Numbered from the stretch's first letter, positions 1 through 10,174 are shown. The stretch is DNA of 64,000 nt from Flavobacteriaceae bacterium (GCA_013001285.1 JABDMU010000034.1:33221-97220); one strand, 5' to 3'. The notes: a model not told the origin generated them from the letters alone. Program-made: numbers and translations.

Positions 1-114
1 TTTAGAGACCACATATTTATGACCAAATAAAGAGCAATACAAATGTTTCACAACGATTTACAATTAATTAATTAGAGAGATACTCAAAGTTAATAATTAG
101 TTGTATATGAGTGC

Positions 115-387
115 TCATGCACCAGAATAAATCGATGAAGTGAGTGATTTTTGCTTTGAACGCATCATTCTTGATGTGTGAATGTGCTCTAAAACAGAAT
201 TAATCTCTCGAAATTTAGGTGTTAACTCGGTTAGTCTGCCATTACTATTAGTGGTCAGCTCCTTTTTACATGACTTGCATTTGTATTCTTTTACATGTGA
301 TGTCACATTTTTTGATACCTCAAAATTGTGCCCAAAAACATTGCAATACGCTTTTGAGATCGGGTTAGATTTGGTAGTTTTTGACAT
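115..387 (-). CDS. small zinc-ribbon-like conserved protein
   Basis: A 90-residue soluble protein with no signal peptide. Cys15, His20, Cys37 and Cys40 are spaced like a small metal site (Cys-x4-His, then CxxC in YKCKSCKKE), which suggests a structural zinc ribbon. From memory, near-identical short proteins are common in Flavobacteriaceae, and the fold resembles the DUF1660 type sometimes labelled prophage protein; no phage genes are nearby here. The lysine-rich tail could contact nucleic acid, but that is a guess. Function is unknown. The ATG start follows a short AT-rich gap. Confidence 0.7.
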   Translation of the reverse strand: MSKTTKSNPISKAYCNVFGHNFEVSKNVTSHVKEYKCKSCKKELTTNSNGRLTELTPKFREINSVLEHIHTSRMMRSKQKSLTSSIYSGA

Positions 388-446
388 ATGTTAGTAAATT
401 TAGGAAGACTAAACATAGAAAAAATTATAAAAAAAACGATAAAATG

Positions 447-1232
447 CTATATCTTTTCGATGAAATGCATTAAAATGTAAGTAAATTCTTTATAATTTTC
501 AATATAACTCATATGCCCATCAGGCAATTCTTTCATTTCAATATCTGAATTTTTAAGTTGATCCTTCACTAAATCAAACGGAATGACAGTGTCTTTTTTT
601 CCAACGATAATGAGTTTAGCGAGTGGCAATTCCCTAAAAAGTTTTAAATGATCGGCTCTTAATTTCATACCTTCTAGAGCCGAAATTATTGCCGAACTTT
701 TCATTTTTAAAGCTTCATTTATAATCGTAATGATCTTTTGAGATAATCTGGATCTATTTTCTGCTCGGAATAAATTGGATATAAAGACCTTTACAAAAGC
801 TTCTTTGTTATTTTTGACCACCGCTTTCGCCTGATCTCGCTTTTGTTTTTTCTCGTCAGTATCTGCAACAGCCGTTGAATTCACAAGGACTAGTCCGTTT
901 AGTTTTTCTGGATATTTATGAGCGTAGGCTAGCGCAACATATCCACCCATAGAATGACCAATCATCACGAATTGTTCGATATTTAAATGCACAAGAATTT
1001 CGTGAACAGCATCGGCCATAATAGGCATGGAATGCACGGTTTTTAAACTTCCTGATTTTCCATGACCAGGCAAGTCTATTGCTACGACCTTATATTTATT
1101 ATTGAGTTCTTTAATTAATGGAGTCCATGTATTTGAACTCATAAGAAATCCGTGTAGTAAAACAACAACATGGCCATCACCAGTAACTGTAAAATGTAAT
1201 TTTGTGTTTCTAAAAGAAATGAATTGACTCAT
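447..1232 (-). CDS. alpha/beta-fold hydrolase
   Basis: A 261-residue cytoplasmic hydrolase. An HG oxyanion-hole motif sits near residues 27-28, the nucleophile elbow GHSMGG has Ser at about 94, an acidic residue follows in VGKKDTVIP, and the catalytic His lies near the C-terminus in PDGHMSY. The length and the complete triad fit carboxylesterase or acyl hydrolases such as the YbfF/BioH-like group. The substrate cannot be read from sequence. It is divergent from brnQ with only about 40 bases between starts, and a minus-strand TATCTTTG box lies just upstream. Confidence 0.85.
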   Translation of the reverse strand: MSQFISFRNTKLHFTVTGDGHVVVLLHGFLMSSNTWTPLIKELNNKYKVVAIDLPGHGKSGSLKTVHSMPIMADAVHEILVHLNIEQFVMIGHSMGGYVALAYAHKYPEKLNGLVLVNSTAVADTDEKKQKRDQAKAVVKNNKEAFVKVFISNLFRAENRSRLSQKIITIINEALKMKSSAIISALEGMKLRADHLKLFRELPLAKLIIVGKKDTVIPFDLVKDQLKNSDIEMKELPDGHMSYIENYKEFTYILMHFIEKI

Positions 1233-1254
1233 TTTTCTAATTGCTTATATTGTA

Positions 1255-1262
1255 CAAAGATA
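1255..1262 (-). promoter_or_regulatory. predicted -7 promoter element for the hydrolase gene
   Basis: Read on the minus strand this is TATCTTTG, matching the Bacteroidota sigma-A -7 consensus TAnnTTTG. The start codon lies 22 bases downstream, giving an mRNA leader of roughly 17 bases. A TTAG at about the right spacing is a poor -33 match. Confidence 0.5.
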
Positions 1263-1271
1263 AGTGACCCT

Positions 1272-2549
1272 ATGAAAAATACTAAAGAAACATTTGCCAT
1301 TGGATTTGGGATATTTGCAGCATTTTTTGGTGCTGGCAATTTGATTTTGCCACCATTATTAGGTTTTAATTCTGGACCAGATTGGTGGTTGGTCGCTATC
1401 GGATTTATCACCTCAGCGACCTTGATACCACTTCTTGCTTTGTTTGCACACGCAAGACTTCAAGGTACCATGCTTGATTTTGGGAATAAGGTTTCTCCAC
1501 TTTTTAGTTTAGTTTTTTGCCTTTGTGTATATATTATCGCAATAACACTACCCTGCCCGAGAACGGCTGCCGTAACTCACGAAATGGCCATTCAACCATT
1601 CTTTGGGACAAATTCACTCCTTACTAGTGCCATTTATTTTGTTTTGGTTTTCGTATTTGCTATGAATAGAAATAACGTCTTGCAAATTTTAGGAAAGTAT
1701 TTAACGCCTTTTATTGGAATCATATTACTAGCCATTATTTTAATTGGCATTTTTTCTCCCGTGGGTTCGATGAATCCTTCTAGTTTTGAAGCGCCCATGG
1801 TCAGCGGTTTTTTTGAAGGCTATCAAACATATGACGCACTTGCGGGTTTATTAACGGGTGGGATTGTGGTTATTTCATTAAATATAAAAGGCTATACTTC
1901 TTTTGAGGAGAAGAAGAAAATAATAGCTAAGTCTGGTTTGATCGCCATGTTGGGTTTATTCATAATTTATGCTGGATTGATCTCAGTTGGTGCATTATAT
2001 AGCGGACAATTTGAGTCTACCATAACACGAACTGAATTATTAACTGGTTTGAGCAAAGCTACTTTAGGCCATATAGGAACAACCTTTTTAAGTGTGCTAA
2101 TTGCTCTCGCTTGCTTTACTACAGCCGTTGGAATTGTCGTTGGAACCGCCGATTTTTTCAGAGGTTTATTTAATAACTCCAAAAGAGCCTATTTTATAAC
2201 TGTTTTTATTTCCTGTTTGATAGGAATTTTAGTTGGACAGCTTGATGTGCACGATATTATTGTTGTTGCGCTTCCAGCCTTAATGTTTATTTATCCCTTG
2301 TCTATTGTACTTATCTTATTGAATGTAATACCAGAAAAATATGCCTCAAAGAAAGTGTTTAAAGCCGTGGTTTTGGTCACTTTTATTTTCAGCATTCCTG
2401 ATTTCCTTAATTTTCTAATTCCACCTGAGAATTTAGATGCTCTAAAGGCAGTCATTCCTTTTGCAGATGACAATTTAGGGTGGGTTTTACCGGCAGTATT
2501 GACCTTTCTGATTGTAAATTTAGTTACAAATAAGTCGGTTAATTCATAA
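1272..2549 (+). CDS. brnQ: branched-chain amino acid:cation symporter (BrnQ family)
   Basis: A roughly 425-residue inner-membrane protein with about twelve hydrophobic segments. The N-terminal FGIFAAFFGAGNLILPPLLG is the signature of the LIVCS (BrnQ) family, which imports Leu, Ile and Val with Na+ or H+. An in-frame upstream codon at 1224 would add 16 hydrophilic residues and overlap the divergent hydrolase, so the ATG at 1272 (MKNTKETFAIG) is preferred. Its 3' end overlaps the convergent aminopeptidase gene by 11 bases. Substrate is inferred from the family only. Confidence 0.9.
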   Translation: MKNTKETFAIGFGIFAAFFGAGNLILPPLLGFNSGPDWWLVAIGFITSATLIPLLALFAHARLQGTMLDFGNKVSPLFSLVFCLCVYIIAITLPCPRTAAVTHEMAIQPFFGTNSLLTSAIYFVLVFVFAMNRNNVLQILGKYLTPFIGIILLAIILIGIFSPVGSMNPSSFEAPMVSGFFEGYQTYDALAGLLTGGIVVISLNIKGYTSFEEKKKIIAKSGLIAMLGLFIIYAGLISVGALYSGQFESTITRTELLTGLSKATLGHIGTTFLSVLIALACFTTAVGIVVGTADFFRGLFNNSKRAYFITVFISCLIGILVGQLDVHDIIVVALPALMFIYPLSIVLILLNVIPEKYASKKVFKAVVLVTFIFSIPDFLNFLIPPENLDALKAVIPFADDNLGWVLPAVLTFLIVNLVTNKSVNS

Positions 2550-3828
2550 GATCTTCGATCTCTTCAATTTCAATTGGAATATTTCGCATGAGATTAAAAG
2601 GCTCACCAGATTTTTGAATGACAACATCATCCTCTAAGCGTATTCCAAAACCTTCTTCAGGAATATAAATACCTGGTTCAACGGTAAATACCATTTGAGC
2701 TTGCATGGGCTCATGAAGTAATCCATAATCATGTGTATCTAAACCAATATGATGGCTGGTACCATGCATGAAATATTTTTTGTAAGCTGGCCAATCAGGG
2801 TTTTCATTTTTAACATCGGCCTTGTCAATCAACCCCAATTCCAGTAATTCTGAAGTCATCATTTTGCCAACCTCTACATGATAAGCCGCCCAGTCAGTAC
2901 CTGGAACCAATAATTTAGTGGCTTCATTTTTAACACGATTTACAGCATTATAAACCGCCTTTTGTCGCTTAGAAAATCGACCTGAAACAGGAATTGTACG
3001 TGTCATGTCTGAAGAATAATTGGCATATTCGGCACCTACATCCATTAAAATGAGATCGCCCGACTTACATTGCTGGTTGTTTTCGATATAGTGTAAAACA
3101 TTCGCATTATTTCCAGAGGCGATTATAGGAGTGTAAGCAAATTTTCTTGAGCGATTTCTCAGAAATTCATGCATATATTCAGCTTCAATTTCATATTCCC
3201 ATACTTCGGGTTTTACAAACTTTAAAACACGCCTAAATCCTTTTTCAGTGATGTCACAAGCCTTTTGCATCAATTCAATTTCAATAGGGTCTTTAACAGA
3301 TCTTAAGCGTTGAAGAATTGGATTGCTTTTAGCTACGCTATGTGCTGGATATTTTTCCTTTAACCATTTGGTAAATCGATCTTCTCTAGTTTCAGTTTCA
3401 ACCGATGCTCTATAATGTTCATTAGTATTAATATATAGAGTATCACATTGTGTCATGATTTCGAACATAATTTTTTCCATGTCCTGAAGCCAATAAACCG
3501 TTTTTATTCCACTTGTAGCAAAAGCTTTTTCCTTGGTTAATTTTTCGCCTTCCCAAACCGCAATATGTTCATTGGTTTCCTTTAGGAAAAGGATCTCTCT
3601 GTGTTTTTCCTTCGGACAGTCTGGAAAAATGACCAGCACGCTCTCTTCTTGGTCAACACCACTTAAATAGAAAATATCACGATGTTGTTCAAATGGCATT
3701 GTGCTATCGGCGCTAATTGGATAGATGTCATTACTATTAAAAACAGCAATACTGTTAGGCTTCATTTTTGAAGCGAAATTTTTACGGTTATTGATAAATA
3801 ATTTAGAATTTATGGCGTGATATTTCAT
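2539..3828 (-). CDS. pepP: Xaa-Pro aminopeptidase (M24B)
   Basis: A 429-residue cytoplasmic metallopeptidase that removes N-terminal residues preceding proline. An AMP_N domain (about 1-140) is followed by the pita-bread catalytic domain. The five metal ligands are visible: Asp in LMDVGAEY and in SSDMTRTI, His in HGTSHHIGL, Glu in TVEPGIYI and Glu in IRLEDDVVI. Length fits aminopeptidase P. The gene is monocistronic and convergent with brnQ, overlapping its end by 11 bases. Confidence 0.93.
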   Translation of the reverse strand: MKYHAINSKLFINNRKNFASKMKPNSIAVFNSNDIYPISADSTMPFEQHRDIFYLSGVDQEESVLVIFPDCPKEKHREILFLKETNEHIAVWEGEKLTKEKAFATSGIKTVYWLQDMEKIMFEIMTQCDTLYINTNEHYRASVETETREDRFTKWLKEKYPAHSVAKSNPILQRLRSVKDPIEIELMQKACDITEKGFRRVLKFVKPEVWEYEIEAEYMHEFLRNRSRKFAYTPIIASGNNANVLHYIENNQQCKSGDLILMDVGAEYANYSSDMTRTIPVSGRFSKRQKAVYNAVNRVKNEATKLLVPGTDWAAYHVEVGKMMTSELLELGLIDKADVKNENPDWPAYKKYFMHGTSHHIGLDTHDYGLLHEPMQAQMVFTVEPGIYIPEEGFGIRLEDDVVIQKSGEPFNLMRNIPIEIEEIEDLMN

Positions 3829-3874
3829 CTACAAAAGATTTTGTTCAAATGTATTAATTTTTAAATGTATTGAA

Positions 3875-3900
3875 TAAAAAAGCATCCAAAAATGGATGCT
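3875..3900 (-). terminator. rho-independent terminator for the glycine-rich protein gene
   Basis: An 8-bp stem AGCATCCA/TGGATGCT with a 4-base loop is followed on the minus strand by a run of T. It ends the minus-strand transcript of the gene at 3926-4225 before pepP. Confidence 0.8.
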
Positions 3901-3925
3901 CTTTCATTTTTATTAAAAATTAAAA

Positions 3926-4225
3926 TCATTTATTCGTTGCATTCTTTATGGCACCAATGATGGCCATTAAAACACCGCCACCAACACCACCTCCGGCAAC
4001 ACTACCGAGGATACTTCCAATATCCATACTTGTAGAAGCTTCAGCAGCTTCAGCTCCTCCTAAGCCTAAGGCTCCAAGGAGATATCCTCCAAGGCCACCA
4101 CCTAAAATACCCGATATTGAATTCCAAAGGGTACCTAAGGAGAATTTTTTCATTAATGAACCTGCTAAGTTACCGCCTACGGCACCACTTACAAGTTGAA
4201 TAATTAAAGGCAAATACTCTTCCAT
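3926..4225 (-). CDS. glycine-zipper-rich small membrane protein
   Basis: A 99-residue protein with repeated glycine-spaced hydrophobic stretches (LVSGAVGGNLAGSL, GILGGGLGGYLLGALGLGG, GSVAGGGVGGGVLM), typical of glycine-zipper helices that pack in membranes. There is no cleavable signal and no catalytic motif. Similar short proteins occur in Bacteroidota and Proteobacteria, usually as hypothetical proteins. It has its own terminator and no operon partner, so context gives no function. Confidence 0.65.
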   Translation of the reverse strand: MEEYLPLIIQLVSGAVGGNLAGSLMKKFSLGTLWNSISGILGGGLGGYLLGALGLGGAEAAEASTSMDIGSILGSVAGGGVGGGVLMAIIGAIKNATNK

Positions 4226-4431
4226 TTTTGTTTTAGTTTATTAGTTAATTGTGCTAAAAATAAAAAATTAATAATAAATCAGCATTTATAAGAACAATTA
4301 ATTATGAAATCTTGAAATTAAAAGTTAAAAATTTGAGTAATTCATAAATGTTAAAATGATAATTTATAGTATAAGATTTTGACACTCTCGTTCAGTTTAA
4401 TTAATTTCATGGACTTAAAACAACTAACCAC

Positions 4432-7278
4432 ATGAAAACTTTCAAAACTCTATGTCTAGCCTTTTTATTTTTGGGCGCGCCTTTGTTTGCACAACAGCCT
4501 GCATCTAATGCCAAAGATGTTGAAACTGCTCTTAAGCAAAAAATGGAAATGACGAATACATCGCTTGTAAAAAATGTCCCATTTGAGAACATTGGCCCAA
4601 CTATTATGAGTGGACGGGTGGTTGATCTTGATGTCAATCCTGATGATCCAACAGAATTTTATGTGGGCTATGCTTCAGGTGGTGTCTGGCATACCACGAA
4701 TAATGGAACTACTTTTGTTCCTATACTCGATAATTCTCCAACGCAAAATGTTGGCGACATTGCAGTGCATTGGCCATCTAGAACCATTCTCGTAGGTACT
4801 GGAGAGAACAATGCATCACGCTCTTCTTACGCCGGGATAGGCATTTTAAAAACAAATAATAATGGAGAAACATGGACCAATATTGGGCTCATGGATTCTC
4901 ATCATATCGGTCGCATTCTCATCAATCCAAATAATCCTGATGAAATCGTTGTTGGTGTCACGGGACATTTGTATTCACCAAATCAGGAGCGAGGTGTTTA
5001 TAAATCAACCGACGGTGGAAAAACCTGGAGCCAGAAATTATTTATAGACAATATGAGTGGAATTATTGATATTCAGCATGCTCCAAATAATTATAATGTG
5101 ATGTTCGCTTCCTCTTGGACAAAGGATAGAAAAGCCTGGAATTTTTCTGGCAATGGGAATAACTCTGGAATTTACAAATCAACAGATGCGGGTGAAACCT
5201 GGACCAAGGTATCTACACCTTCCAGTGGTTTTCCAACTGGTGAAGGTGTTGGGCGTATTGGATTGGCATTATATAATGACACTATTATTTATGCTATTCA
5301 CGATAGTCAATTTAGAAGGCCTTCGAATGCTCGAGGAAATGGGCGTGGACAGGGTCTCACAAAAGATGACTTTAAAAACATGAGTGTCGATGCTTTTTTG
5401 AAATTAGATGATAAGCAGCTTGGAAATTTTCTTAAAAACAATGGATTTCAAGAAAAATATCGTGCTGATAATGTCAAGCAAATGGTGCGAAATGGAAGCG
5501 TAAAGCCTGTTGACCTCGCGAAGTATTTAGAAGACGCCAATTCAATGCTATTTGATACGCCAGTTGTTGGTGCTGAAGTTTATAAAAGTACAGATGGTGG
5601 TGCCACTTGGGTCAAAACCCATGACGATTATTTAGATGGTATTTATTTTAGTTATGGTTATTATTTTGGTCATATTTATGTGTCTTCTGCAAATCAAGAT
5701 CACATCTACATATATGGTGTACCCATATTGAAATCTAAAGACGGTGGAAAATCCTATAGTTCAATTAGCGCCGAAAATGTACATGCCGACCATCATGCCC
5801 TTTGGATCAATCCAAAAGATCCAGATCACTTGATAAATGGCAATGACGGCGGCGTAAATATTACTTATGATGACGGCGAAAATTGGATCAAAAACAACTC
5901 GCCTTCAGTAGGTCAATTTTACGCAATTGCTGTAGACAACGAAAATCCGTATAATGTTTATGGTGGACTTCAGGACAATGGAGTTTGGGTTGGACCTCAT
6001 AATGCTCGTGAAGATAAATCATGGCATCAACGCGGCCAATATCCATGGGAAGGAATTATGGGAGGCGACGGTATGCAAATTGAAGTCGATGATCGCGATG
6101 CTAATATTGTTTATACTGGTTTTCAGTTTGGAAATTATTACCGATTAAATCGTGAAACTGGTGAACGACTTCGTTTCGATATCAAACATGAACTCGGTGA
6201 AACACCGTATCGATTTAATTGGCAAACGCCTATTTTATTATCTCCTCATAACCAAGACATCGTTTATTTTGGAGGTAATAAATTATTACGATCAATGAAT
6301 CAAGGCACTTCTTGGGAAGCCATTAGTGATGATCTGACAACTGGAGGAAAAAAAGGAAATGTAGCCTATGGTACAATTACATCAATAAGTGAAAGTCCAT
6401 TTCAATTTGGGTTGATCTATACTGGCAGCGACGATGGTTACATCCATATAACGAAGAACGGAGGTGGTTCATGGGAGCGTATTTCAAATATATTGCCTCA
6501 AGATCTTTGGGTGTCTCGTATAATTGCTTCAAAACATAAAAAAGAACGTGTTTATGCGGCATTAAATGGATATCGATGGGACGACTTCGAGGTGTATCTA
6601 TATATGAGTGATAATTATGGCAAATCATGGACATCTATTAGTAGTAATATTCCGATGTCTCCAGTAAACGTCATTAAAGAAGATCCAGAAAATGAAAATG
6701 TTCTTTATGTGGGGACAGATAATGGTGCATATGTGAGCTTTAATAAAGGGAAGTCATGGGAAATATTTAGCCATGGCCTGACAAATGTAGCCTTTCATGA
6801 TCTGGTCATTCAAGAGCGAGAAAAGCATCTGCTATTAGGAACCCATGGTAGAAGTATTTACAAAGCCGACATTGCTGCACTTCAGCAAATGAATTCGTCA
6901 TTCAATTCAAAAGATGTGACCTTATTCTCTGCAGAATCAGTGCGATCATCCCGTCGTTGGGGAAGTTCTTTTATAAGATGGATGAATGCCTTTGAGCCTT
7001 CTACAACATTTTCTTTTTATTCGAATTCTGCCGGAAATAAAACCATTAAAGTGCTTTCTAAAGGTGGGGCCGAACTTAATTCAATTTCAGTAAATGCCGA
7101 TAAAGGATTCAACTCTGCCAATTATGATATCACCATGACTGAAGCCGGTAAAGAGTCTTTAATGAAAGAAGATACAAGTTTGAATATCAACCGAGCTCAG
7201 AATGGGAAATATTACCTTCCGTCGGGAACTTATACCATTAAAATTGGAACAGAAAGTACAGCTTTTGAAGTAAAATAA
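4432..7278 (+). CDS. exported BNR/sortilin-like beta-propeller protein
   Basis: A 948-residue secreted or periplasmic protein. The signal peptide (about 1-20) ends ...LFLGAPLFAQ. Most of the protein is built of BNR/Asp-box repeats, visible as KSTDGGKTW, KSTDAGETW, KSTDGGATW, KSKDGGKSY and MSDNYGKSW, the arrangement of VPS10/sortilin-type ten-bladed propellers. A C-terminal beta-sandwich (about 850-948) resembles FlgD/Fn3-type domains, but no clear type IX sorting signal is seen. Family members are annotated as glycosyl hydrolases without proof. An insertion at about 300-375 interrupts the repeats. Confidence 0.85.
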   Translation: MKTFKTLCLAFLFLGAPLFAQQPASNAKDVETALKQKMEMTNTSLVKNVPFENIGPTIMSGRVVDLDVNPDDPTEFYVGYASGGVWHTTNNGTTFVPILDNSPTQNVGDIAVHWPSRTILVGTGENNASRSSYAGIGILKTNNNGETWTNIGLMDSHHIGRILINPNNPDEIVVGVTGHLYSPNQERGVYKSTDGGKTWSQKLFIDNMSGIIDIQHAPNNYNVMFASSWTKDRKAWNFSGNGNNSGIYKSTDAGETWTKVSTPSSGFPTGEGVGRIGLALYNDTIIYAIHDSQFRRPSNARGNGRGQGLTKDDFKNMSVDAFLKLDDKQLGNFLKNNGFQEKYRADNVKQMVRNGSVKPVDLAKYLEDANSMLFDTPVVGAEVYKSTDGGATWVKTHDDYLDGIYFSYGYYFGHIYVSSANQDHIYIYGVPILKSKDGGKSYSSISAENVHADHHALWINPKDPDHLINGNDGGVNITYDDGENWIKNNSPSVGQFYAIAVDNENPYNVYGGLQDNGVWVGPHNAREDKSWHQRGQYPWEGIMGGDGMQIEVDDRDANIVYTGFQFGNYYRLNRETGERLRFDIKHELGETPYRFNWQTPILLSPHNQDIVYFGGNKLLRSMNQGTSWEAISDDLTTGGKKGNVAYGTITSISESPFQFGLIYTGSDDGYIHITKNGGGSWERISNILPQDLWVSRIIASKHKKERVYAALNGYRWDDFEVYLYMSDNYGKSWTSISSNIPMSPVNVIKEDPENENVLYVGTDNGAYVSFNKGKSWEIFSHGLTNVAFHDLVIQEREKHLLLGTHGRSIYKADIAALQQMNSSFNSKDVTLFSAESVRSSRRWGSSFIRWMNAFEPSTTFSFYSNSAGNKTIKVLSKGGAELNSISVNADKGFNSANYDITMTEAGKESLMKEDTSLNINRAQNGKYYLPSGTYTIKIGTESTAFEVK

Positions 7279-7386
7279 ATTACAGTTTAGAATACACGGA
7301 ATTAGATAAGGAGAATAAAACTAATCAAGGGCCAGAGAACAAGTAGTTGATAGTCCTTAGTGATTTAATTCCTATGTACTGTAATT
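7278..7386. repeat. long imperfect inverted repeat between the BNR gene and sdhC
   Basis: Left-arm blocks AATTACAGT (7278-7286), GGAATTA (7298-7304), AAGGA (7308-7312) and ATCAA (7324-7328) are matched in reverse order by TTGAT (7347-7351), TCCTT (7354-7358), TAATTCC (7366-7372) and ACTGTAATT (7378-7386). Transcribed, it would form one bulged hairpin about 109 bases long. It begins at the last base of the upstream stop codon. It may be a miniature-element remnant, a transcript-end structure or a structured RNA. Confidence 0.55.
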
Positions 7387-7423
7387 AAAAATCATTCTAA
7401 ATAAAAATTAAATCTTCAACTTG

Positions 7424-7454
7424 TTGCCTATGATTTAATTGAAGCGTATTTTTG
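7424..7454 (+). promoter_or_regulatory. predicted sdhCAB promoter
   Basis: A -33 TTG (7424-7426) is separated by 20 bases from a -7 box TATTTTTG (7447-7454), fitting the Flavobacterium consensus TTG-N17-23-TAnnTTTG. Transcription would begin about 20 bases before the sdhC ATG. Confidence 0.6.
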
Positions 7455-7479
7455 TTGGAGTTAAACTAACTTCAAAAAA

Positions 7480-8157
7480 ATGGGTGGATTTTTTAAATCT
7501 TCGATTGGAAGAAAGTTTGCCATGGCACTTTCGGCTTTCTTTCTTATGTTTTTTCTTTTACAACATTTTGCAATAAATTTTACATCGGTCTTTAGTGGTG
7601 AAACTTTTAATGAAGTATCCCATTTTATGGGGACTAACCCGTTGATTCAATTTGTGCTTCAACCTATTCTAATATTTGGGGTGATCTATCATTTTGTTAT
7701 GGGAATCATTCTGGAATTACAAAATAGAAATGCACGTCAAATAAGTTATGCGAAAAATAACGGTGGAGCCAATTCAACTTGGATGAGCCGAAATATGATT
7801 TGGACAGGATTGGCAATACTTGCCTTTATGGGATTGCATTTTTATGATTTCTGGTTTCCTGAGATCAATACAAAGTTCATTGAAGGCGACTGGTCTGGAT
7901 TACATGATGGCGAATTTAGATATTACCATGAATTGCAAGAAAAATTCTTAAGCCCTGTACGTGTCGGACTTTATGTTCTGGCCTTTGTATTTCTTGCACT
8001 TCATTTATTACACGGATTTAATTCTGCGTTCCAATCAGTGGGCGCGAATAATAAATATACGAGAGGATTAAAATTGTTTGGAAAGCTGTATGCCATACTC
8101 ATCCCATTAGGATTTGTGGTTATTGCCTTGTATCACCATTTTAATCACAACCATTAA
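7480..8157 (+). CDS. sdhC: succinate dehydrogenase cytochrome b subunit
   Basis: A 225-residue inner-membrane protein with five hydrophobic segments, the single-polypeptide (type B) diheme anchor used with menaquinone in Bacteroidota. His residues sit in several of the helices (QHFAINF, YHFVMG, LHFYDFW, LHLLHGF) as expected for heme ligands. It leads an operon with sdhA 10 bases and sdhB about 2 kb downstream. Together they form complex II, linking the TCA cycle to the quinone pool. Confidence 0.93.
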   Translation: MGGFFKSSIGRKFAMALSAFFLMFFLLQHFAINFTSVFSGETFNEVSHFMGTNPLIQFVLQPILIFGVIYHFVMGIILELQNRNARQISYAKNNGGANSTWMSRNMIWTGLAILAFMGLHFYDFWFPEINTKFIEGDWSGLHDGEFRYYHELQEKFLSPVRVGLYVLAFVFLALHLLHGFNSAFQSVGANNKYTRGLKLFGKLYAILIPLGFVVIALYHHFNHNH

Positions 8158-8167
8158 TTAATTGCAT

Positions 8168-10165
8168 ATGGCATTAGATTCTAAAACACCTGAAGGTCCT
8201 TTAGCCGAGAAATGGACCAATCATAAGAATAAGATCGATCTGGTAAATCCAGCCAATAAACGTCATATAGATGTTATTGTCGTTGGAACAGGGTTGGCTG
8301 GCGGTTCGGCTGCTGCAACCTTAGCAGAATTGGGTTATAACGTTAAAGCCTTCTGTTTTCAGGATTCACCACGACGCGCGCATTCAATTGCAGCTCAAGG
8401 CGGCATAAACGCTGCTAAAAATTATCAAGGCGACGGCGATTCTACCTATCGTTTATTCTATGATACTGTCAAAGGTGGTGACTACCGTTCTCGAGAAGAA
8501 AATGTCTATCGCTTGGCTGAGGTTTCAGCAAATATCATTGATCAATGTGTTGCACAAGGAGTTCCTTTTGCCAGAGACTATGGCGGACTTTTAGATAATC
8601 GTTCCTTCGGGGGGGTTCTTGTATCCAGAACCTTTTACGCTAAAGGGCAAACCGGCCAACAATTATTACTTGGAGCATATTCGGCAATGAACAGACAAAT
8701 TGGTCGTGGCAAGATAAAAATGTATAACCGTCATGAAATGCTAGATGTGGTTATTGTTAACGGAAAAGCCAGAGGAATCATAACTCGAAATCTTGTCAAT
8801 GGAAAGATTGAGAGACATTCGGCGCATGCGGTTGTTTTAGGGACTGGCGGTTATGGAAATGTCTTTTTCCTGTCTACAAATGCCATGGGAAGTAATGTAA
8901 CTGCGGCGTGGAAAGCCCATAAACGAGGTGCCTTTTTTGCAAATCCATGCTATACACAAATTCATCCTACCTGTATTCCAGTATCTGGAGATCACCAATC
9001 TAAACTGACCTTAATGTCGGAGTCATTACGAAATGACGGACGAATATGGGTGCCGAAGAAGAAGGAGGATGTGATGGCTATTCGAGAAGGCAAATTAAAA
9101 CCAACTGATTTGGCTGAAGAAGATCGTGATTACTACTTGGAAAGACGCTATCCAGCGTTTGGAAATTTAGTGCCAAGAGATGTGGCTTCACGAGCCGCAA
9201 AAGAGCGTTGTGATGCTGGTTTCGGTGTTAATGCAACAGGCGAAGCAGTTTATTTAGATTTTGCCGCTGCAATAGAACGCTATGGAAAAGAACAAGCTCA
9301 TATTAAAGGTCTAGATGAAGATGATGCAGACCTTGTAAAAAAATTAGGAAAGGATGTCGTAAAGGCAAAGTATGGGAACCTATTTCAGATGTACGAAAAG
9401 ATCGTAGATCAAAATCCATACGAAACGCCAATGATGATCTATCCTGCTGTACATTATACAATGGGCGGCATTTGGGTTGATTATAATTTAATGACAACTG
9501 TTCCTGGATTATACTGTATTGGTGAAGCTAATTTTTCTGATCATGGTGCGAACCGATTAGGAGCATCGGCTTTAATGCAAGGCCTAGCAGATGGCTATTT
9601 TGTATTGCCTTATACTATTGGGGATTACCTTTCTGATGATATTAGAACAGGCCCTATTTCAACAGATTCCCCTGAATTTGAAGCTGCAGAAAAAAATGTG
9701 ACTGAAATCATTAATAAATTGGTGAATAATAAGGGATCCCATACTGTTGATTATTTCCATAAGAAATTAGGAAAGATCATGTGGAATAAATGCGGCATGT
9801 CAAGAAACGAAACTGATCTTAAATCGGCTATTTCTGAAATTGCTGAACTTCGTAAAGCCTTTTGGGAAGATGTGAAAGTACCTGGTACCGCCGATGAATT
9901 TAATGAAGAATTGGCAAAAGCCATGCGAGTCGCAGACTTCCTAGAATTGGGAGAGTTATTTGCCAAAGATGCATTGCATCGTGAAGAGTCAGCTGGTGGT
10001 CATTTTAGAGAAGAACACCAAACCGAAGAAGGTGAAGCTAAACGTAGAAAGGAATTTCAATTTGTTTCAGCCTGGGAATATAAAGGAGAACCAAAGGATG
10101 CCGAATTGCATAAAGAAGATTTGGTCTATGAAAATATAAAAGTGAAGGAAAGAAGTTATAAATAA
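8168..10165 (+). CDS. sdhA: succinate dehydrogenase/fumarate reductase flavoprotein subunit
   Basis: A 665-residue catalytic subunit of complex II. A Rossmann [10 protein letters not shown] motif near residue 40 binds FAD. The covalent-FAD histidine lies in [13 protein letters not shown], and the active-site region [11 protein letters not shown] and the later [18 protein letters not shown] motif are intact. The ATG at 8168 is chosen over an in-frame TTG two codons upstream because homologs begin MALDSK. Nine bases separate it from sdhB. Confidence 0.95.
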   Translation: MALDSKTPEGPLAEKWTNHKNKIDLVNPANKRHIDVIVVGTGLAGGSAAATLAELGYNVKAFCFQDSPRRAHSIAAQGGINAAKNYQGDGDSTYRLFYDTVKGGDYRSREENVYRLAEVSANIIDQCVAQGVPFARDYGGLLDNRSFGGVLVSRTFYAKGQTGQQLLLGAYSAMNRQIGRGKIKMYNRHEMLDVVIVNGKARGIITRNLVNGKIERHSAHAVVLGTGGYGNVFFLSTNAMGSNVTAAWKAHKRGAFFANPCYTQIHPTCIPVSGDHQSKLTLMSESLRNDGRIWVPKKKEDVMAIREGKLKPTDLAEEDRDYYLERRYPAFGNLVPRDVASRAAKERCDAGFGVNATGEAVYLDFAAAIERYGKEQAHIKGLDEDDADLVKKLGKDVVKAKYGNLFQMYEKIVDQNPYETPMMIYPAVHYTMGGIWVDYNLMTTVPGLYCIGEANFSDHGANRLGASALMQGLADGYFVLPYTIGDYLSDDIRTGPISTDSPEFEAAEKNVTEIINKLVNNKGSHTVDYFHKKLGKIMWNKCGMSRNETDLKSAISEIAELRKAFWEDVKVPGTADEFNEELAKAMRVADFLELGELFAKDALHREESAGGHFREEHQTEEGEAKRRKEFQFVSAWEYKGEPKDAELHKEDLVYENIKVKERSYK

Positions 10166-10174
10166 AAGTAAGCT

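Noticed and set aside
115..387. Calling the first gene a prophage protein
   Set aside because: DUF1660-type names come from phage examples, but no phage gene lies nearby and the protein seems widespread in chromosomes of the family.
4407..4637. Minus-strand frame opposite the start of the BNR protein gene
   Set aside because: Antisense to a strong signal peptide and propeller; composition is that of a reverse-complement shadow and there is no promoter.
4432..7278. Type IX sorting signal on the BNR protein
   Set aside because: The C-terminus is a beta-sandwich lacking the usual conserved type A or B sequence, so it is described only as exported.
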